DNA from: a bacterium
GTDB lineage: Bacteria > Zhuqueibacterota > Zhuqueibacteria > Residuimicrobiales > Residuimicrobiaceae
Length of the DNA stretch: 64,000 nt
NCBI GenBank assembly: GCA_029565685.1
Contig: JAKQNR010000017.1
Coordinates: forward strand, 306,212 to 370,211
Direction: 5' to 3'
The translations under genes were made by a program, and so were the position numbers. The notes under the pieces were generated by a model that was not told the DNA's origin, searched no databases, and saw nothing but the letters and a program-made list of their open reading frames with translations. Positions 1-8,749 of this stretch are shown piece by piece (within the stretch, counting starts at the first letter, position 1; each line of letters opens with the position of its first letter).

Positions 1-279
1 CACGGCCTCCGGGGTGGCGAAAAACGTGTTCGCAGGAACGATCACCTCGTCGCCCGGCCCGATGTTCAGCGCCATCATGGCGGCGTGCAACGCCGCGGTG
101 CCGTTGTTGACGCCCACGCAAAATTTCGCGCCCTGACGCTGGGCGAAATTGGTTTCAAACGATTTGACGAACGGTCCGGCGGCAAAAGCGCTTTTATTCA
201 AAACCGCCAGAATGGCTTCGTCGATTTCCGCTTTGATGGAGAGATATTGCGCCTTGAGATCGAGAAAATTGACTTTCAT
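1..279 (-). CDS. DegT/DnrJ/EryC1/StrS-family sugar aminotransferase, N-terminal part (cut by window edge)
   Basis: The first 93 codons of a PLP-dependent nucleotide-sugar aminotransferase; the rest lies beyond the left edge. Translating the minus strand from the ATG at 279 gives an opening NFLDLKAQY, then NNGTAALHAAM (the Asn-Gly-Thr-x-Ala-Leu stretch near the PLP phosphate in this family), then GDEVIVPANTFFAT. A TAGGAGCG ribosome-binding site sits just upstream. These enzymes transfer an amino group from glutamate to a keto-sugar nucleotide during O-antigen or exopolysaccharide synthesis in the cytoplasm. The gene follows the polymerase and chain-length genes on the same strand, which supports that role. 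The catalytic Lys is outside the window, so the exact sugar cannot be stated. Confidence 0.9.
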   Translation of the reverse strand, partial: MKVNFLDLKAQYLSIKAEIDEAILAVLNKSAFAAGPFVKSFETNFAQRQGAKFCVGVNNGTAALHAAMMALNIGPGDEVIVPANTFFATPEAV

Positions 280-355
280 GCGACGCTCCTAAGATAGAAA
301 CAGTGAACAGGTCTACGACGGGTTTTCTCCGCCAGCAGAACGAGGAGTTATCCTT

Positions 356-1822
356 TTAGGGCTTGGCCATGGGTCTGCTCCGCCGGGTTGAACCGTCCGA
401 GCTTGACGCGGGATTGTCATTTTCCCGCTCTGCCACGCGTCGCATGGCTACGCTGAGGCCGAACATGGCCCAGATGATCAACGCTTCCTGTACGGAGAGA
501 AACAGCGCGCCGACGAAAACGCCCACCAAACCGACAAACAAACCCTGACTCACCAGCGCCAGACGTATCTCTCCGGTCTGTGAGAACAGCCGGTGGGCGC
601 AGTAATAGTTTGTGAAAGACCGGACAAAAATCAGCAAGAACAGGGTGATCCCGAACACGCCGGTTTCCGCGGCCACGTGTAAAAACGTGTTGTGCACCGC
701 CAGGGGTATCAACGACAGGTAGCGACTGGTGATCAACATCCAGTTGCCGATGCCGATGCCCAGCAGCGGATTCTGACTGATCTGTTCAAGGGCGCCCATC
801 ATCAAGCGTCCGCGCCAGCGCAAAGAGGGATCGGCGAGAAATTTCCCCAGATCGAACAGGGTGAGCAGATGCTGCCAAAAGGTCGGCGGGATGACGAAAA
901 GGACCAGCGTCAGGCTCAATAGCAGCACCAGAAGGAAAAGCGGCCAGCTGCGCTTCAGATATAAAATGATGGCCAGCACAATGCCGAGCGCCACGGTACC
1001 GCCGCGGGAGAACGAAGCCACCAGTCCGGCCAGCAGCGTCATCACCCCGAGCAGATAAAGCAACGAACGCGCTTTCCAGCCTTCGTGGAAAATGATCAAC
1101 AGCAGGGCGGGGATGATGAAAACCACTCCCATGGCGAGAATGTTGGGATCGTCGGTCAGGCCGCGCATGCGCGCCTTGACCATCATTTCACCAGCCGACT
1201 GCGGGGCGAAGAACAGATTGTAAAATCCATAGAGCACCGAACTTAAATTAGCGAGAAGGATGGTGAGCAGGCAGAGCCACAGGTGCCGCTTGGTTTCGAT
1301 GACGTTGATGAGTAAAAAGTAAAAGACAAACACTTTGAGGTAGACGATCAGATAGCGAAAGGCCTCGAGAGGGAACATGGCGCCGACCACCGAGAGCACG
1401 GCCACCCCGAAAAAGGCTATCAGATAGACCACCTGGCGGTCATACGTCAGAGTAAAGTCCAGGGTGTAGATTTTTCTCGCCAGCAGGGCGACGATGGAAA
1501 AGAAAACCACCGGCAGGTAGCCCTGTTTGATGCCCAGACCCCAGACCAAGTGGGAAAAGATGATAAAGAGGCAGAATAGCAGTCCATAGATGGGCCGCAT
1601 AAAGACGAAGGCCGCGAGGCAGAGGCCGGCGAAAAGCGTCAGGGCTGTTCCAGCTCCGGCGTAATAAACCACGGCCAAATAAATCAACAGAAAGGGAAGA
1701 CTGGCTAAAACCGCATAAGTCCGTTGAGCGGGCTGCAGAACGAGCGAGAGAGCCTGGTCCGCCAAGACAGGGTTGTCACTTTTTACGGCCAAACCATCCT
1801 CGCCAATCGTTCTTGAGAACAT
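356..1822 (-). CDS. O-antigen ligase/polymerase family membrane protein
   Basis: A 488-residue polytopic inner-membrane protein with about ten to twelve hydrophobic segments. The large loop and last third carry the Wzy/WaaL-type signature: FSRGGTVALG, LGIGIGNW, then VHNTFLHVAAETGVFG, whose His and Gly positions are typical of O-antigen ligase/polymerase proteins (Wzy_C). These proteins polymerise or ligate lipid-linked repeat units on the periplasmic face. It overlaps the Wzz-like gene upstream by 47 bases. The ATG at 1822 has no obvious Shine-Dalgarno. An in-frame TTG ten codons later (about 1792) follows GGCGAGGATGG and could be the real start. Whether it is polymerase or ligase cannot be decided from sequence. 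Confidence 0.88.
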   Translation of the reverse strand: MFSRTIGEDGLAVKSDNPVLADQALSLVLQPAQRTYAVLASLPFLLIYLAVVYYAGAGTALTLFAGLCLAAFVFMRPIYGLLFCLFIIFSHLVWGLGIKQGYLPVVFFSIVALLARKIYTLDFTLTYDRQVVYLIAFFGVAVLSVVGAMFPLEAFRYLIVYLKVFVFYFLLINVIETKRHLWLCLLTILLANLSSVLYGFYNLFFAPQSAGEMMVKARMRGLTDDPNILAMGVVFIIPALLLIIFHEGWKARSLLYLLGVMTLLAGLVASFSRGGTVALGIVLAIILYLKRSWPLFLLVLLLSLTLVLFVIPPTFWQHLLTLFDLGKFLADPSLRWRGRLMMGALEQISQNPLLGIGIGNWMLITSRYLSLIPLAVHNTFLHVAAETGVFGITLFLLIFVRSFTNYYCAHRLFSQTGEIRLALVSQGLFVGLVGVFVGALFLSVQEALIIWAMFGLSVAMRRVAERENDNPASSSDGSTRRSRPMAKP

Positions 1823-2975
1823 CGACCGCGGACAGCAGTTGGGCGTGACCGGCCGGGTCAGAGGTTTTTAAGCGGTTCACATATTCAAACAGCGACACGA
1901 TCGTGAGACTGACAAAGACGCTCAACAGGGCCGCGCTGATAACGATGATGCCGCGTTTCGGTTTGCTGCGTTTGTCCGGTTCCACTGGTTTGTCCAATAT
2001 CTGAATGGTGGGCGTGTCCTTGGCCTCTCGAATCCTCGCCTGCTCATACTGCTGCATCAGCAGTTTGTAGATCGCTTTCTGCACCTCGACATCGCGCAGC
2101 AGAAAGGCATACTGTAAACCATAATCCGGCAGTTTATCGAACGGCACCACATAGCTGGCGCTGTCCATACGGGCGCCGGTCTCCAGCTTGGCCACCTGTT
2201 TTTTCAACTCCTCGCGTTTGATGCGAAGCTGCTGAACCTCCGGGTGGCTGGGGTCCATCTGGCGGCGCGCCATGTTGTAATTGATCTCGTTGAGCGCGAT
2301 CTGCGCTTCCAGCTCGGCCATGGCGGTGATGGCGGCTTTGGTCTGTTCTTCGATGGAGATGACGCGATGCGTACGCTGAAAATCGCGTAACGCTTCGGCG
2401 GTGCGGCGCAATTCCGCCTCGTTGTCCGCCAGCCTCTTTTCGATAAACTCGCGGGTGTAGCGGGCGGAGGTGAATCGTTTGGTTTTATTGACACGGTCAA
2501 GGTGGTGCACAAAAGATTCCGCCAGCTGCACCGCCAGCTTTTTGCTGCGCGCCGTGGTTTTGATGAGGATCATGTCCTCTTCGCTTTTATCCAGCTTGGT
2601 CACGTCATCGAGCATGGCCAGACAATCATCGTGATTGTCTGTTTTAAACACCTTGTGCAGATCCAGGTCCTGGATCACGCTGTCGCGGACATTGCGGCTT
2701 TTCAGGATGGCGACATAGATATCCGAGGGGGTGGCCATGCCTGGCAGGCCGGACAATCCTTTCGGCAGATCGCCCAGCAGAGAGAGGATATCCAGACCGC
2801 TGGATTCCGATTGATCCGGGGGCAGGAGCGTGCAACTGGCAGTGTACCATTTGGGCAGCAACAGGCTGACGATGGCGGCGACGATGGAAAAGATGAGAAA
2901 ATTGTAGACAAAGAGCTTGCGCCATTTCACCAGCAGAGTGAAACCGTCCAACACGTTAAATTTGTTTTTTTCCAT
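1776..2975 (-). CDS. Wzz/GumC-like polysaccharide chain-length determinant
   Basis: A 399-residue polysaccharide co-polymerase. A first membrane helix lies near residues 21-41, followed by the Wzz signature (PKWYTASCTLLPPD) and a long periplasmic alpha-helical/coiled-coil region. A GNVR-like segment (MARRQMDPSHPEVQQL) precedes a second helix near residues 345-367. There is no C-terminal BY-kinase domain and only a short basic cytoplasmic tail (GWFGRKK). It sets glycan chain length together with the adjacent polymerase, whose start it overlaps. The ATG at 2975 follows a weak CAGGCG site. Confidence 0.93.
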   Translation of the reverse strand: MEKNKFNVLDGFTLLVKWRKLFVYNFLIFSIVAAIVSLLLPKWYTASCTLLPPDQSESSGLDILSLLGDLPKGLSGLPGMATPSDIYVAILKSRNVRDSVIQDLDLHKVFKTDNHDDCLAMLDDVTKLDKSEEDMILIKTTARSKKLAVQLAESFVHHLDRVNKTKRFTSARYTREFIEKRLADNEAELRRTAEALRDFQRTHRVISIEEQTKAAITAMAELEAQIALNEINYNMARRQMDPSHPEVQQLRIKREELKKQVAKLETGARMDSASYVVPFDKLPDYGLQYAFLLRDVEVQKAIYKLLMQQYEQARIREAKDTPTIQILDKPVEPDKRSKPKRGIIVISAALLSVFVSLTIVSLFEYVNRLKTSDPAGHAQLLSAVDVLKNDWRGWFGRKK

Positions 2976-3204
2976 AGCGCCTGAATAGAAGGTTAGTGCG
3001 TGGGCTGTTCATTGCATCCGTTACGTTGTTATCGTCTTTTTCTGAATGAGTCGACAGAGCTGCAATAAGGCATCAATATGATGAATGGGTTTTTATTAAT
3101 CATTCAAGCTCCACCGTCAAACGGCTGGAGCGCATTCGGACCAACCCTTCAAATAAATTACGGCATTCCACTTTTAAATACAATATAATTATTTCCTGAC
3201 AGGC

Positions 3205-5487
3205 TCAGGGTAAAAGGGTCACCTTGAGCGTCCTAACCAATTGTCTACTGGCGAATCGGCAGAGATACACTCCGGCGGCCAGTGGTTGGTTCCGGTCGTC
3301 CCGTCCGTCCCAGTTCAGCTCATGGAGACCGGGCGGGGCTTCGGCGCTGAACAGCGAGCGCACGCGCTGTCCGGCGGTATTGTACAGAGCGATCTCTGTG
3401 GGACCGGCGCACGCGCTGTCCGGCAGCCGAAAGAGGATTCTCGTTGAACGGTTGAACGGGTTGGGGTAGGATTGAAACACATTCAATCCTACGGTTTGGG
3501 CTGAAACGGCTGTGGCGGACAATTCCAGCTCTTTGATGGGAGCGGGAAACGGAATACGGATTTTATGATCTGCTGCGGGTAGCTTCGGCAGACGACAGAT
3601 CAGTCTGGCGTTGCGATATTCCAGCGGCAGACCGGCCTCCTGATCGTCGACAAACGCATGCGAAGGAAGCGCGGTTTGCTGCGGCCATTCTATATAAACC
3701 GATTGCCCGTCGGTCTGTCCAAAAAACGAAAAGGTGACCATACGCGCCGTATACTGCAGGTCTATGGATTGCAGTCGGGCGGTCTGCTCGGCGAAGCGGG
3801 CCAATTCGTCAGGCCAGAGATAACCGAGATGAGGATAATTTCTTTCTGCGGCGAAGAACAGGCTGTCCAGATAGGCAAAAGCAGCAGGGTCGCCGTCTCT
3901 GAACCAGACTCCGGGGTGTCCGGCGCAATGGCAGACCATGCCGCGGCTCAGAGCCTGGTCCATGACCGAATAGGGCTGAGGCGTGTCCCCTTCCCATTGC
4001 ACCTGCAGGCCCCAGATCCGGCCCTGCGGCGCCAGAAAAAAAATCCATGGCGCGCCGATGGCGCCTTGGTCGTAATCGAACAAGAGAAATCGGTTTTTAA
4101 TCAATGCATCGATGGCGCTGCGGCTGAACATGAATCCCGGAAAGCGGATCCATTGCCGGCTTGCGCTGGAAAGTCCGAGCTGATCATATTCACGCACGAT
4201 GGCGCTGAAGGTGCTGTCGCAAAAAATCGGATCGTAATATTGAAATTCCCAGTTATGACCATACTCACGCTCCGGCGTGTGGTGAAGTCCATGATTCCCC
4301 AAAGCGACCCGGTCTTCATAGCCCAGCACCTTGTGATGGCGGTCGATGTTGTGCAGCCACTGTTTGTAAGGTTCAGGCGCAGCGGTGAGAATCCGATGGA
4401 CGCTGTGCGCCTGCCACCATTTGCCGGATGGATAGTCGGGATTGGCCAGATCCTGCGCTTCGATGATGGCGTCAGGCACCATCAGCCAGCTCATCTTCAT
4501 GAGCGGATGGTTCTGCAAAAGGGCGATGAGCTGTCGCTGAACCGGGTCCTCCTCATCTCCAGCACCGGGTATGGTCCAGCGATAAAAGGGGATGTCGTCC
4601 AATCCGATGGTGATGAGTTGATCGAAACCGTTCGGATACGGCGACAGATAGGCGAGGGGGAAGGGAGGCGGCTGATTCACTTGGTTGAGGACGAACAGCT
4701 GCAATTCTCTTTCCAGTGCAAATCCTCTTTCCAGCACGGAGGCAAAGCCAGGTCCTTTCGGAGGCCGTGCTTTGATCAACGAAGAGGCAGGCAGTATGTG
4801 CCAGTGAAACAGCAGCAGGGGCGCCCGTTCTGAGATGCTGACCAGACTGTGGTAGGGGTTGGGAAACAGCAACACCAGCCGTCTGCGTTCATCGCTGAAT
4901 TCATACACTTGCTGCAGCGCATGGTGATGGTCCTGTTCTCGGTCATCGCATTGAATGGGCTCCAGATTGCTATAATGGTTGCGGCTCTGAATGCGCTTCC
5001 ACTTGGAAGACATGATGCGGATGTCCAGCCCGTCGCTCACCTCCGTGGCGGCGGTGGCTTCGAAACGGTAAAGGATGCGCAATCGGTTTTGTTTCAGCTC
5101 ATAGGTGATGCGGGTGCGCAGAGGCAGCGATCCCGCCGGGCCTTGCATAAACTCGGACACAACCTGAAGGATGTTGGTTGGCGAGGGGACGATGGTGAAA
5201 TGGGACGGCTGATAGTCGCCGGAGCGCACGACCAGAACATCGTCGTCGATATGAAAAAGAGGGGTCATCGGTTCGCGATGGCTTTCCCAGATCTGGCCGT
5301 AGGCGGAGAGTTGGTTGAATAGATCCTGCAGGCGATGTTTCGGGTCGGAATAAAGCGGTCTGGATTGCGGCATACTGCTGCTGACGAGGATCAGCAGGGC
5401 GAGTGCCGAAAGGATGGGTACGGCGGCGGCATGGCGGCGTTGTCTGTTCGAAACCTGGATTCTGTTCCTAACCAGTCGTAATTGCAT
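3205..5487 (-). CDS. Secreted polysaccharide-deacetylase-like protein with C-terminal sorting domain
   Basis: 760 residues. An N-terminal hydrophobic signal/anchor (about 22-40) is followed by a beta-rich region. A NodB-like (polysaccharide deacetylase/DUF2194-like) barrel follows, with TIGLDDIPF near residue 290 and GNHGLHHTPER near 395, positions where deacetylases place the metal-binding Asp-Asp and His-x-x-x-His. The spacing differs from classical enzymes, so activity is uncertain. The last 90 residues start with SYPNPFN and match the FlgD-Ig-like/type IX-type sorting domain, implying cell-surface delivery. It lies upstream of the Wzz and O-antigen genes on the same strand and may modify the secreted glycan. 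A GGAACGTT site precedes the ATG. Confidence 0.72.
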   Translation of the reverse strand: MQLRLVRNRIQVSNRQRRHAAAVPILSALALLILVSSSMPQSRPLYSDPKHRLQDLFNQLSAYGQIWESHREPMTPLFHIDDDVLVVRSGDYQPSHFTIVPSPTNILQVVSEFMQGPAGSLPLRTRITYELKQNRLRILYRFEATAATEVSDGLDIRIMSSKWKRIQSRNHYSNLEPIQCDDREQDHHHALQQVYEFSDERRRLVLLFPNPYHSLVSISERAPLLLFHWHILPASSLIKARPPKGPGFASVLERGFALERELQLFVLNQVNQPPPFPLAYLSPYPNGFDQLITIGLDDIPFYRWTIPGAGDEEDPVQRQLIALLQNHPLMKMSWLMVPDAIIEAQDLANPDYPSGKWWQAHSVHRILTAAPEPYKQWLHNIDRHHKVLGYEDRVALGNHGLHHTPEREYGHNWEFQYYDPIFCDSTFSAIVREYDQLGLSSASRQWIRFPGFMFSRSAIDALIKNRFLLFDYDQGAIGAPWIFFLAPQGRIWGLQVQWEGDTPQPYSVMDQALSRGMVCHCAGHPGVWFRDGDPAAFAYLDSLFFAAERNYPHLGYLWPDELARFAEQTARLQSIDLQYTARMVTFSFFGQTDGQSVYIEWPQQTALPSHAFVDDQEAGLPLEYRNARLICRLPKLPAADHKIRIPFPAPIKELELSATAVSAQTVGLNVFQSYPNPFNRSTRILFRLPDSACAGPTEIALYNTAGQRVRSLFSAEAPPGLHELNWDGRDDRNQPLAAGVYLCRFASRQLVRTLKVTLLP

Positions 5488-5804
5488 AACGTTCCATTGA
5501 CTGAGCAGGGCGTCTGCGACAAACTGAATAAATAATTTTTGATTGTACAGGCAGGATCAACTCAGAGTTCTGGCAGGTGAACGATCCATCCGCGGCCACC
5601 ATAAACCAGTCCGCCTTCGAGGCGTTGTTCTCTCTGGATGGAAAGTAAAAAAATAAAATCTGCAAAACAAGAGTAAACTCGGCGCCCGGGAAGTTTGGTC
5701 GAAGCAGCGCCCGGTTCGTGCGCGGGGGGGGCGGCGGGATGGAACATTTTGATTGCATTTTATCAATATTAAGGGTAAATTTCATGTCCTAAATTAACAG
5801 AGAC
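5488..5804. other. Divergent intergenic region between the deacetylase-like gene and yggS
   Basis: 317 bases between two divergently transcribed genes, so promoters for both should lie here. The 5640-5790 part is A+T rich, with a run of eight G at 5724-5731. I see no convincing coding sequence, and no promoter hexamer pair I would defend. Confidence 0.5.
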
Positions 5805-6485
5805 ATGGGACTCGTACACGATAATTTGATCCACATCCGTCAGCAGATGGCCGACGCGTGTTTGCGCAGCGGACGATCGTTGCAGGAAGTGGAACTGGTT
5901 GCGGTTACCAAGACGGTGCCGGTGTCGCGCATCCGCGAGGCCATTGATGCAGGCGTTCGCGTGATCGGGGAAAACCGGGTGCAGGAAGCGGCGGACAAAG
6001 CGATCGAATTGAATCGCGAGGTCGTCTGGCACCTGGTGGGCCACCTGCAGAGCAACAAAGTCAAACGCGCGTGCGAAATTTTCTCCGTGATCGAATCGGT
6101 GGATTCGCTGCGATTGGCCAATGAGATCGATGCCCGCGCCGGCCAGTTGGGCCGGACCATGGAAGTACTGTTGGAGGTGAACACCTCCGGCGAACCCGGC
6201 AAGTATGGCGTGGCGCCGGAGAAGGCAATCCTTCTCGCCAAAGAAATTGCGTTATGCAAACATATCCGGCTGACCGGTCTGATGACGGTGGCGGCTTTTT
6301 TACCTGATCCGCAAGAAGTGCGGCCCTGTTTCCGCCTGCTGCGCACCTTGCGGGACGAGTTGCAGCGCCAGGGAGTGCCGCTTGTGCACCTGTCGATGGG
6401 GATGTCCAACGATTTTGAGCAGGCCATTGAAGAGGGCGCGACGCTGGTTCGACTGGGTCGAGCGCTGTTTGGGGAGCGAACCTAA
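5805..6485 (+). CDS. yggS: YggS/YlmE family PLP-binding protein (pyridoxal phosphate homeostasis)
   Basis: 226 residues, the normal length for this fold-type III single-domain PLP protein. VAVTKTV near residue 35 carries the Lys that forms the Schiff base. [31 protein letters not shown] and a C-terminal [27 protein letters not shown] block are all family hallmarks. The protein buffers free PLP in the cytoplasm and affects amino-acid metabolism; no enzyme reaction is established. It opens a plus-strand operon and sits directly before divIVA, as ylmE does in Gram-positive bacteria. The ATG at 5805 has only a weak ribosome-binding site. Confidence 0.95.
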   Translation: [226 protein letters not shown]

Positions 6486-6499
6486 ACGGGAGAGCTGCC

Positions 6500-7213
6500 G
6501 TGAAACTCACACCACTAGATGTGCGCAAACAGGATTTCAAGAAGGTCCTGCGCGGATTTGATCCTGAGGAGGTGGAAGCCTTCTTGAGCATGGTTGCCGA
6601 CGAGCTGGAATCCCTGATCCATGAACGCAACCGGGCTGATGAAGAGCTCATCAAATTGCGCACGCAATTGCGCGATTACCAGGAGGTGAAGCAGACCCTG
6701 CACAACACGCTGGCGAAAGCGACCGATACGGTGGAAGAGACGCGCCTGAATTCGCTGCGTGAAGCGACGCTGCGTATCAGCGAAGCCGAACTGCAGGCGG
6801 AAAAGATCACCGAGAGTGCGCGCAATGAATTGCAGGAGCTGCGTCACGAGATCAGTCTGTTGAAGACCCAAAAGGAATCTTTCACCCGTCGGCTGCGCCA
6901 TTTGCTCGAATCCCAGATTGAATTGATCGACGTGCTCGGCATGGACGACATCGGTCTCTCGGAGGTGGAGGAGGAGGCGACCGCCCGTTTTATTCCGCGC
7001 GGTCGGTTGCCGCGACCGGTGATCGTGGAACCGCCGCCGGCGCAAAAGCCGGCAACCGTTTCAGAGCCCCGGATCATTCGCGGAGAGAAAAAATTCGATG
7101 AGCCGTTCTTGCTGAAACGGTCGGGCGACAACCCTGCGGCGCTGGATGAGCCGCGCGACGAGGAGAACCGCCCGCCATCCGACAATCGCCTTTCCGATCA
7201 ACTAATTATATAA
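6500..7213 (+). CDS. divIVA: DivIVA-domain protein
   Basis: 237 residues from a GTG at 6500, preceded by CGGGAGAG. The N-terminus (LTPLDVRKQDF, then LRGFDPEEVEAFL) is the DivIVA membrane-binding motif, with the exposed aromatic/basic turn. Residues 30-150 are heptad-rich coiled coil, followed by a low-complexity Pro/Arg/Glu tail. DivIVA-like proteins oligomerise on curved membrane and position division or wall-growth machinery. It is uncommon but known outside Gram-positives. Its place after yggS and before ileS and lspA matches the distal division-cluster order. The C-terminal tail is unlike any named homologue I recognise. Confidence 0.9.
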   Translation: MKLTPLDVRKQDFKKVLRGFDPEEVEAFLSMVADELESLIHERNRADEELIKLRTQLRDYQEVKQTLHNTLAKATDTVEETRLNSLREATLRISEAELQAEKITESARNELQELRHEISLLKTQKESFTRRLRHLLESQIELIDVLGMDDIGLSEVEEEATARFIPRGRLPRPVIVEPPPAQKPATVSEPRIIRGEKKFDEPFLLKRSGDNPAALDEPRDEENRPPSDNRLSDQLII

Positions 7214-7228
7214 ACGCGGGAGTGGTGG

Positions 7229-7903
7229 ATGAAGTATGTGTCTCTGTTCGCGGCGGTTTTATATTTGACCGCCGGCTGCAGCCGGCAGTTGGCCTTTCGG
7301 GCGGACGAGGTTTTGATCGATCAGACGGTATCGGTCCGCTTGACCTCCGGGCAGAGCGTAACCGGTGAGGTCGTAGCCAAAGAACCCGGGGCGCTGGTGA
7401 TCAAGGATCGCGACGGCCAGTCCTGGGAAGCGCAAACGAACGCTATTGAAAAGATCAGTGGACCGCCGTCGGTGTTGGACGCTGCCGGTGCGGTGATCCC
7501 GGAGAGAGAAATTCAGGCGCATAAAAACGGCAAAAACGCCCTTTTATTCAGTATCAGCGGCGGCATTCTGTCCCTGGGTACCAGTTTTTTCCTCAGTAGC
7601 ATGGTCTCGCGTGCGCTGGGTGATGAGGATCGCGATGCCGTCCTCTACAGCGGCACGGCGACCGGCGCCGCGGCCGGGGCGCTGCTGTTTTCGCGCCTCG
7701 GTGCAAATAAAGACCGCCAGCAGGCCATCCAGCAGATCCGTCGGGAACGGGCGGTAGCGCAAGGGCAGCGCGATTTGAACGGGGAGGTGAAAAAACGGCA
7801 GCATGTTCAAACCGAATTGGAAAAACTGCGCCAGGAACGGGCGGATCAGGATGCCGAGATTAAACGGCTGCAGCAAAAGATCCAGGACAAACAAAAAAAG
7901 TGA
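7229..7903 (+). CDS. Predicted lipoprotein with glycine-rich hydrophobic segment and C-terminal coiled coil
   Basis: 224 residues beginning with a lipoprotein signal (lipobox LTAGC, Cys near 17). Residues 25-75 form a small beta domain (SVRLTSGQSVTGEVV, then GALVIKDRDGQSWE) resembling an Sm/SH3-like barrel that often follows lipid anchors. Two hydrophobic, Gly/Ala/Ser-rich stretches follow (FSISGGILSLGTSFFLSS and a GTATGAAAGALLF turn). The last 70 residues are charged coiled coil (IQQIRRERAVAQ to IQQKIQDKQKK-like). Its stop overlaps the next start (TGATG). I do not recognise a named family. Membrane attachment is clear; function is unknown. Confidence 0.75.
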   Translation: MKYVSLFAAVLYLTAGCSRQLAFRADEVLIDQTVSVRLTSGQSVTGEVVAKEPGALVIKDRDGQSWEAQTNAIEKISGPPSVLDAAGAVIPEREIQAHKNGKNALLFSISGGILSLGTSFFLSSMVSRALGDEDRDAVLYSGTATGAAAGALLFSRLGANKDRQQAIQQIRRERAVAQGQRDLNGEVKKRQHVQTELEKLRQERADQDAEIKRLQQKIQDKQKK

Positions 7904-8736
7904 TGGACCCGACGCTCCTTGCCTATCGGCAGGCCATATCGGATGCCGCAGAGTTCATCCGCCGTCGTGATCCGCGCGAGAGCTCGATCGGACTGATTCT
8001 GGGCACTGGACTGGGTTCTCTGGCTGAAGAGATCCAGCAACCGGTGGCGATGAACTACTCCGAGATTCCCGGCTTTCCGGCTTCCACGGTTAAGTTTCAT
8101 GCCGGCCGGCTGGTCAGCGGCGAACTGGCCGGAAAAGCAGTCCTTGCCATGCAGGGACGGTTTCATTATTATGAAGGACACAGCATGCGGCAGCTTACCC
8201 TGCCGGTGCGGGTCATGCATGCGCTGGGCATTCGCAGCCTGATCGTCACCAATGCGGTGGGCGGCATGCGTTCCACCGTGCCGCCTGGCACGATCGCGCG
8301 AATCACAGACCACATCAACCTGATGGGCGACAATCCGCTCATCGGCCCTTATGATCCTTTTCTCGGCGAACGCTTTATCGATATGAGCGAACCTTACTGC
8401 CTGCGGCTGCAGGCTTTGGCCGAGCGGGCGGCGTTCAAACTCGGCCTGGTTCTGACGCCCACCGTCTATGCCGCGGTCAGCGGCCCCAGCTTTGAAACGC
8501 GGGCGGAACTGCGCATGCTGGTAACCTGCGGCGCGGATACAGTCGGCATGTCCGTGGTTCCGGAAGTGCTGGTCGCCCGGCAGCTGGATATGAAGGTCCT
8601 GGGCTTGTCGGTGGTAACCGATCAGGCCATGCCGGATCAGGTGATCTCGGTGAGTCATGAACAGGTCAATCAAGTGGCCAACGAAGTGGGGCCTCGATTT
8701 GTCAAACTGGTGCGGGAAATCATCCGCACCCTGTAA
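7903..8736 (+). CDS. Purine nucleoside phosphorylase, trimeric PNP/MTAP family
   Basis: 277 residues. The ATG at 7903 overlaps the previous stop; a GTG three bases earlier is also in frame. Family motifs run in order: LILGTGLGSL (phosphate loop), KFHAGRLVSG, MQGRFHYYEGH, VTNAVGGM, and SGPSFETRAELRM with the purine-contacting Glu. The enzyme phosphorolyses purine nucleosides to base plus ribose-1-phosphate. The base-selecting position normally Asn in 6-oxopurine enzymes (TNxAAG-like) reads VTDQAMPD, that is Asp, as in MTA phosphorylases. This points toward 6-aminopurine use. It is followed at once by mtnP, forming a purine-salvage pair inside an otherwise translation/division operon. Confidence 0.93.
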   Translation: MDPTLLAYRQAISDAAEFIRRRDPRESSIGLILGTGLGSLAEEIQQPVAMNYSEIPGFPASTVKFHAGRLVSGELAGKAVLAMQGRFHYYEGHSMRQLTLPVRVMHALGIRSLIVTNAVGGMRSTVPPGTIARITDHINLMGDNPLIGPYDPFLGERFIDMSEPYCLRLQALAERAAFKLGLVLTPTVYAAVSGPSFETRAELRMLVTCGADTVGMSVVPEVLVARQLDMKVLGLSVVTDQAMPDQVISVSHEQVNQVANEVGPRFVKLVREIIRTL

Positions 8737-8749
8737 CCAAGGATCAGAG

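Noticed and set aside
3658..4833. 391-codon open frame on the plus strand
   Set aside because: It is the antisense of the deacetylase-like gene, has no ribosome-binding site and reads with random composition.
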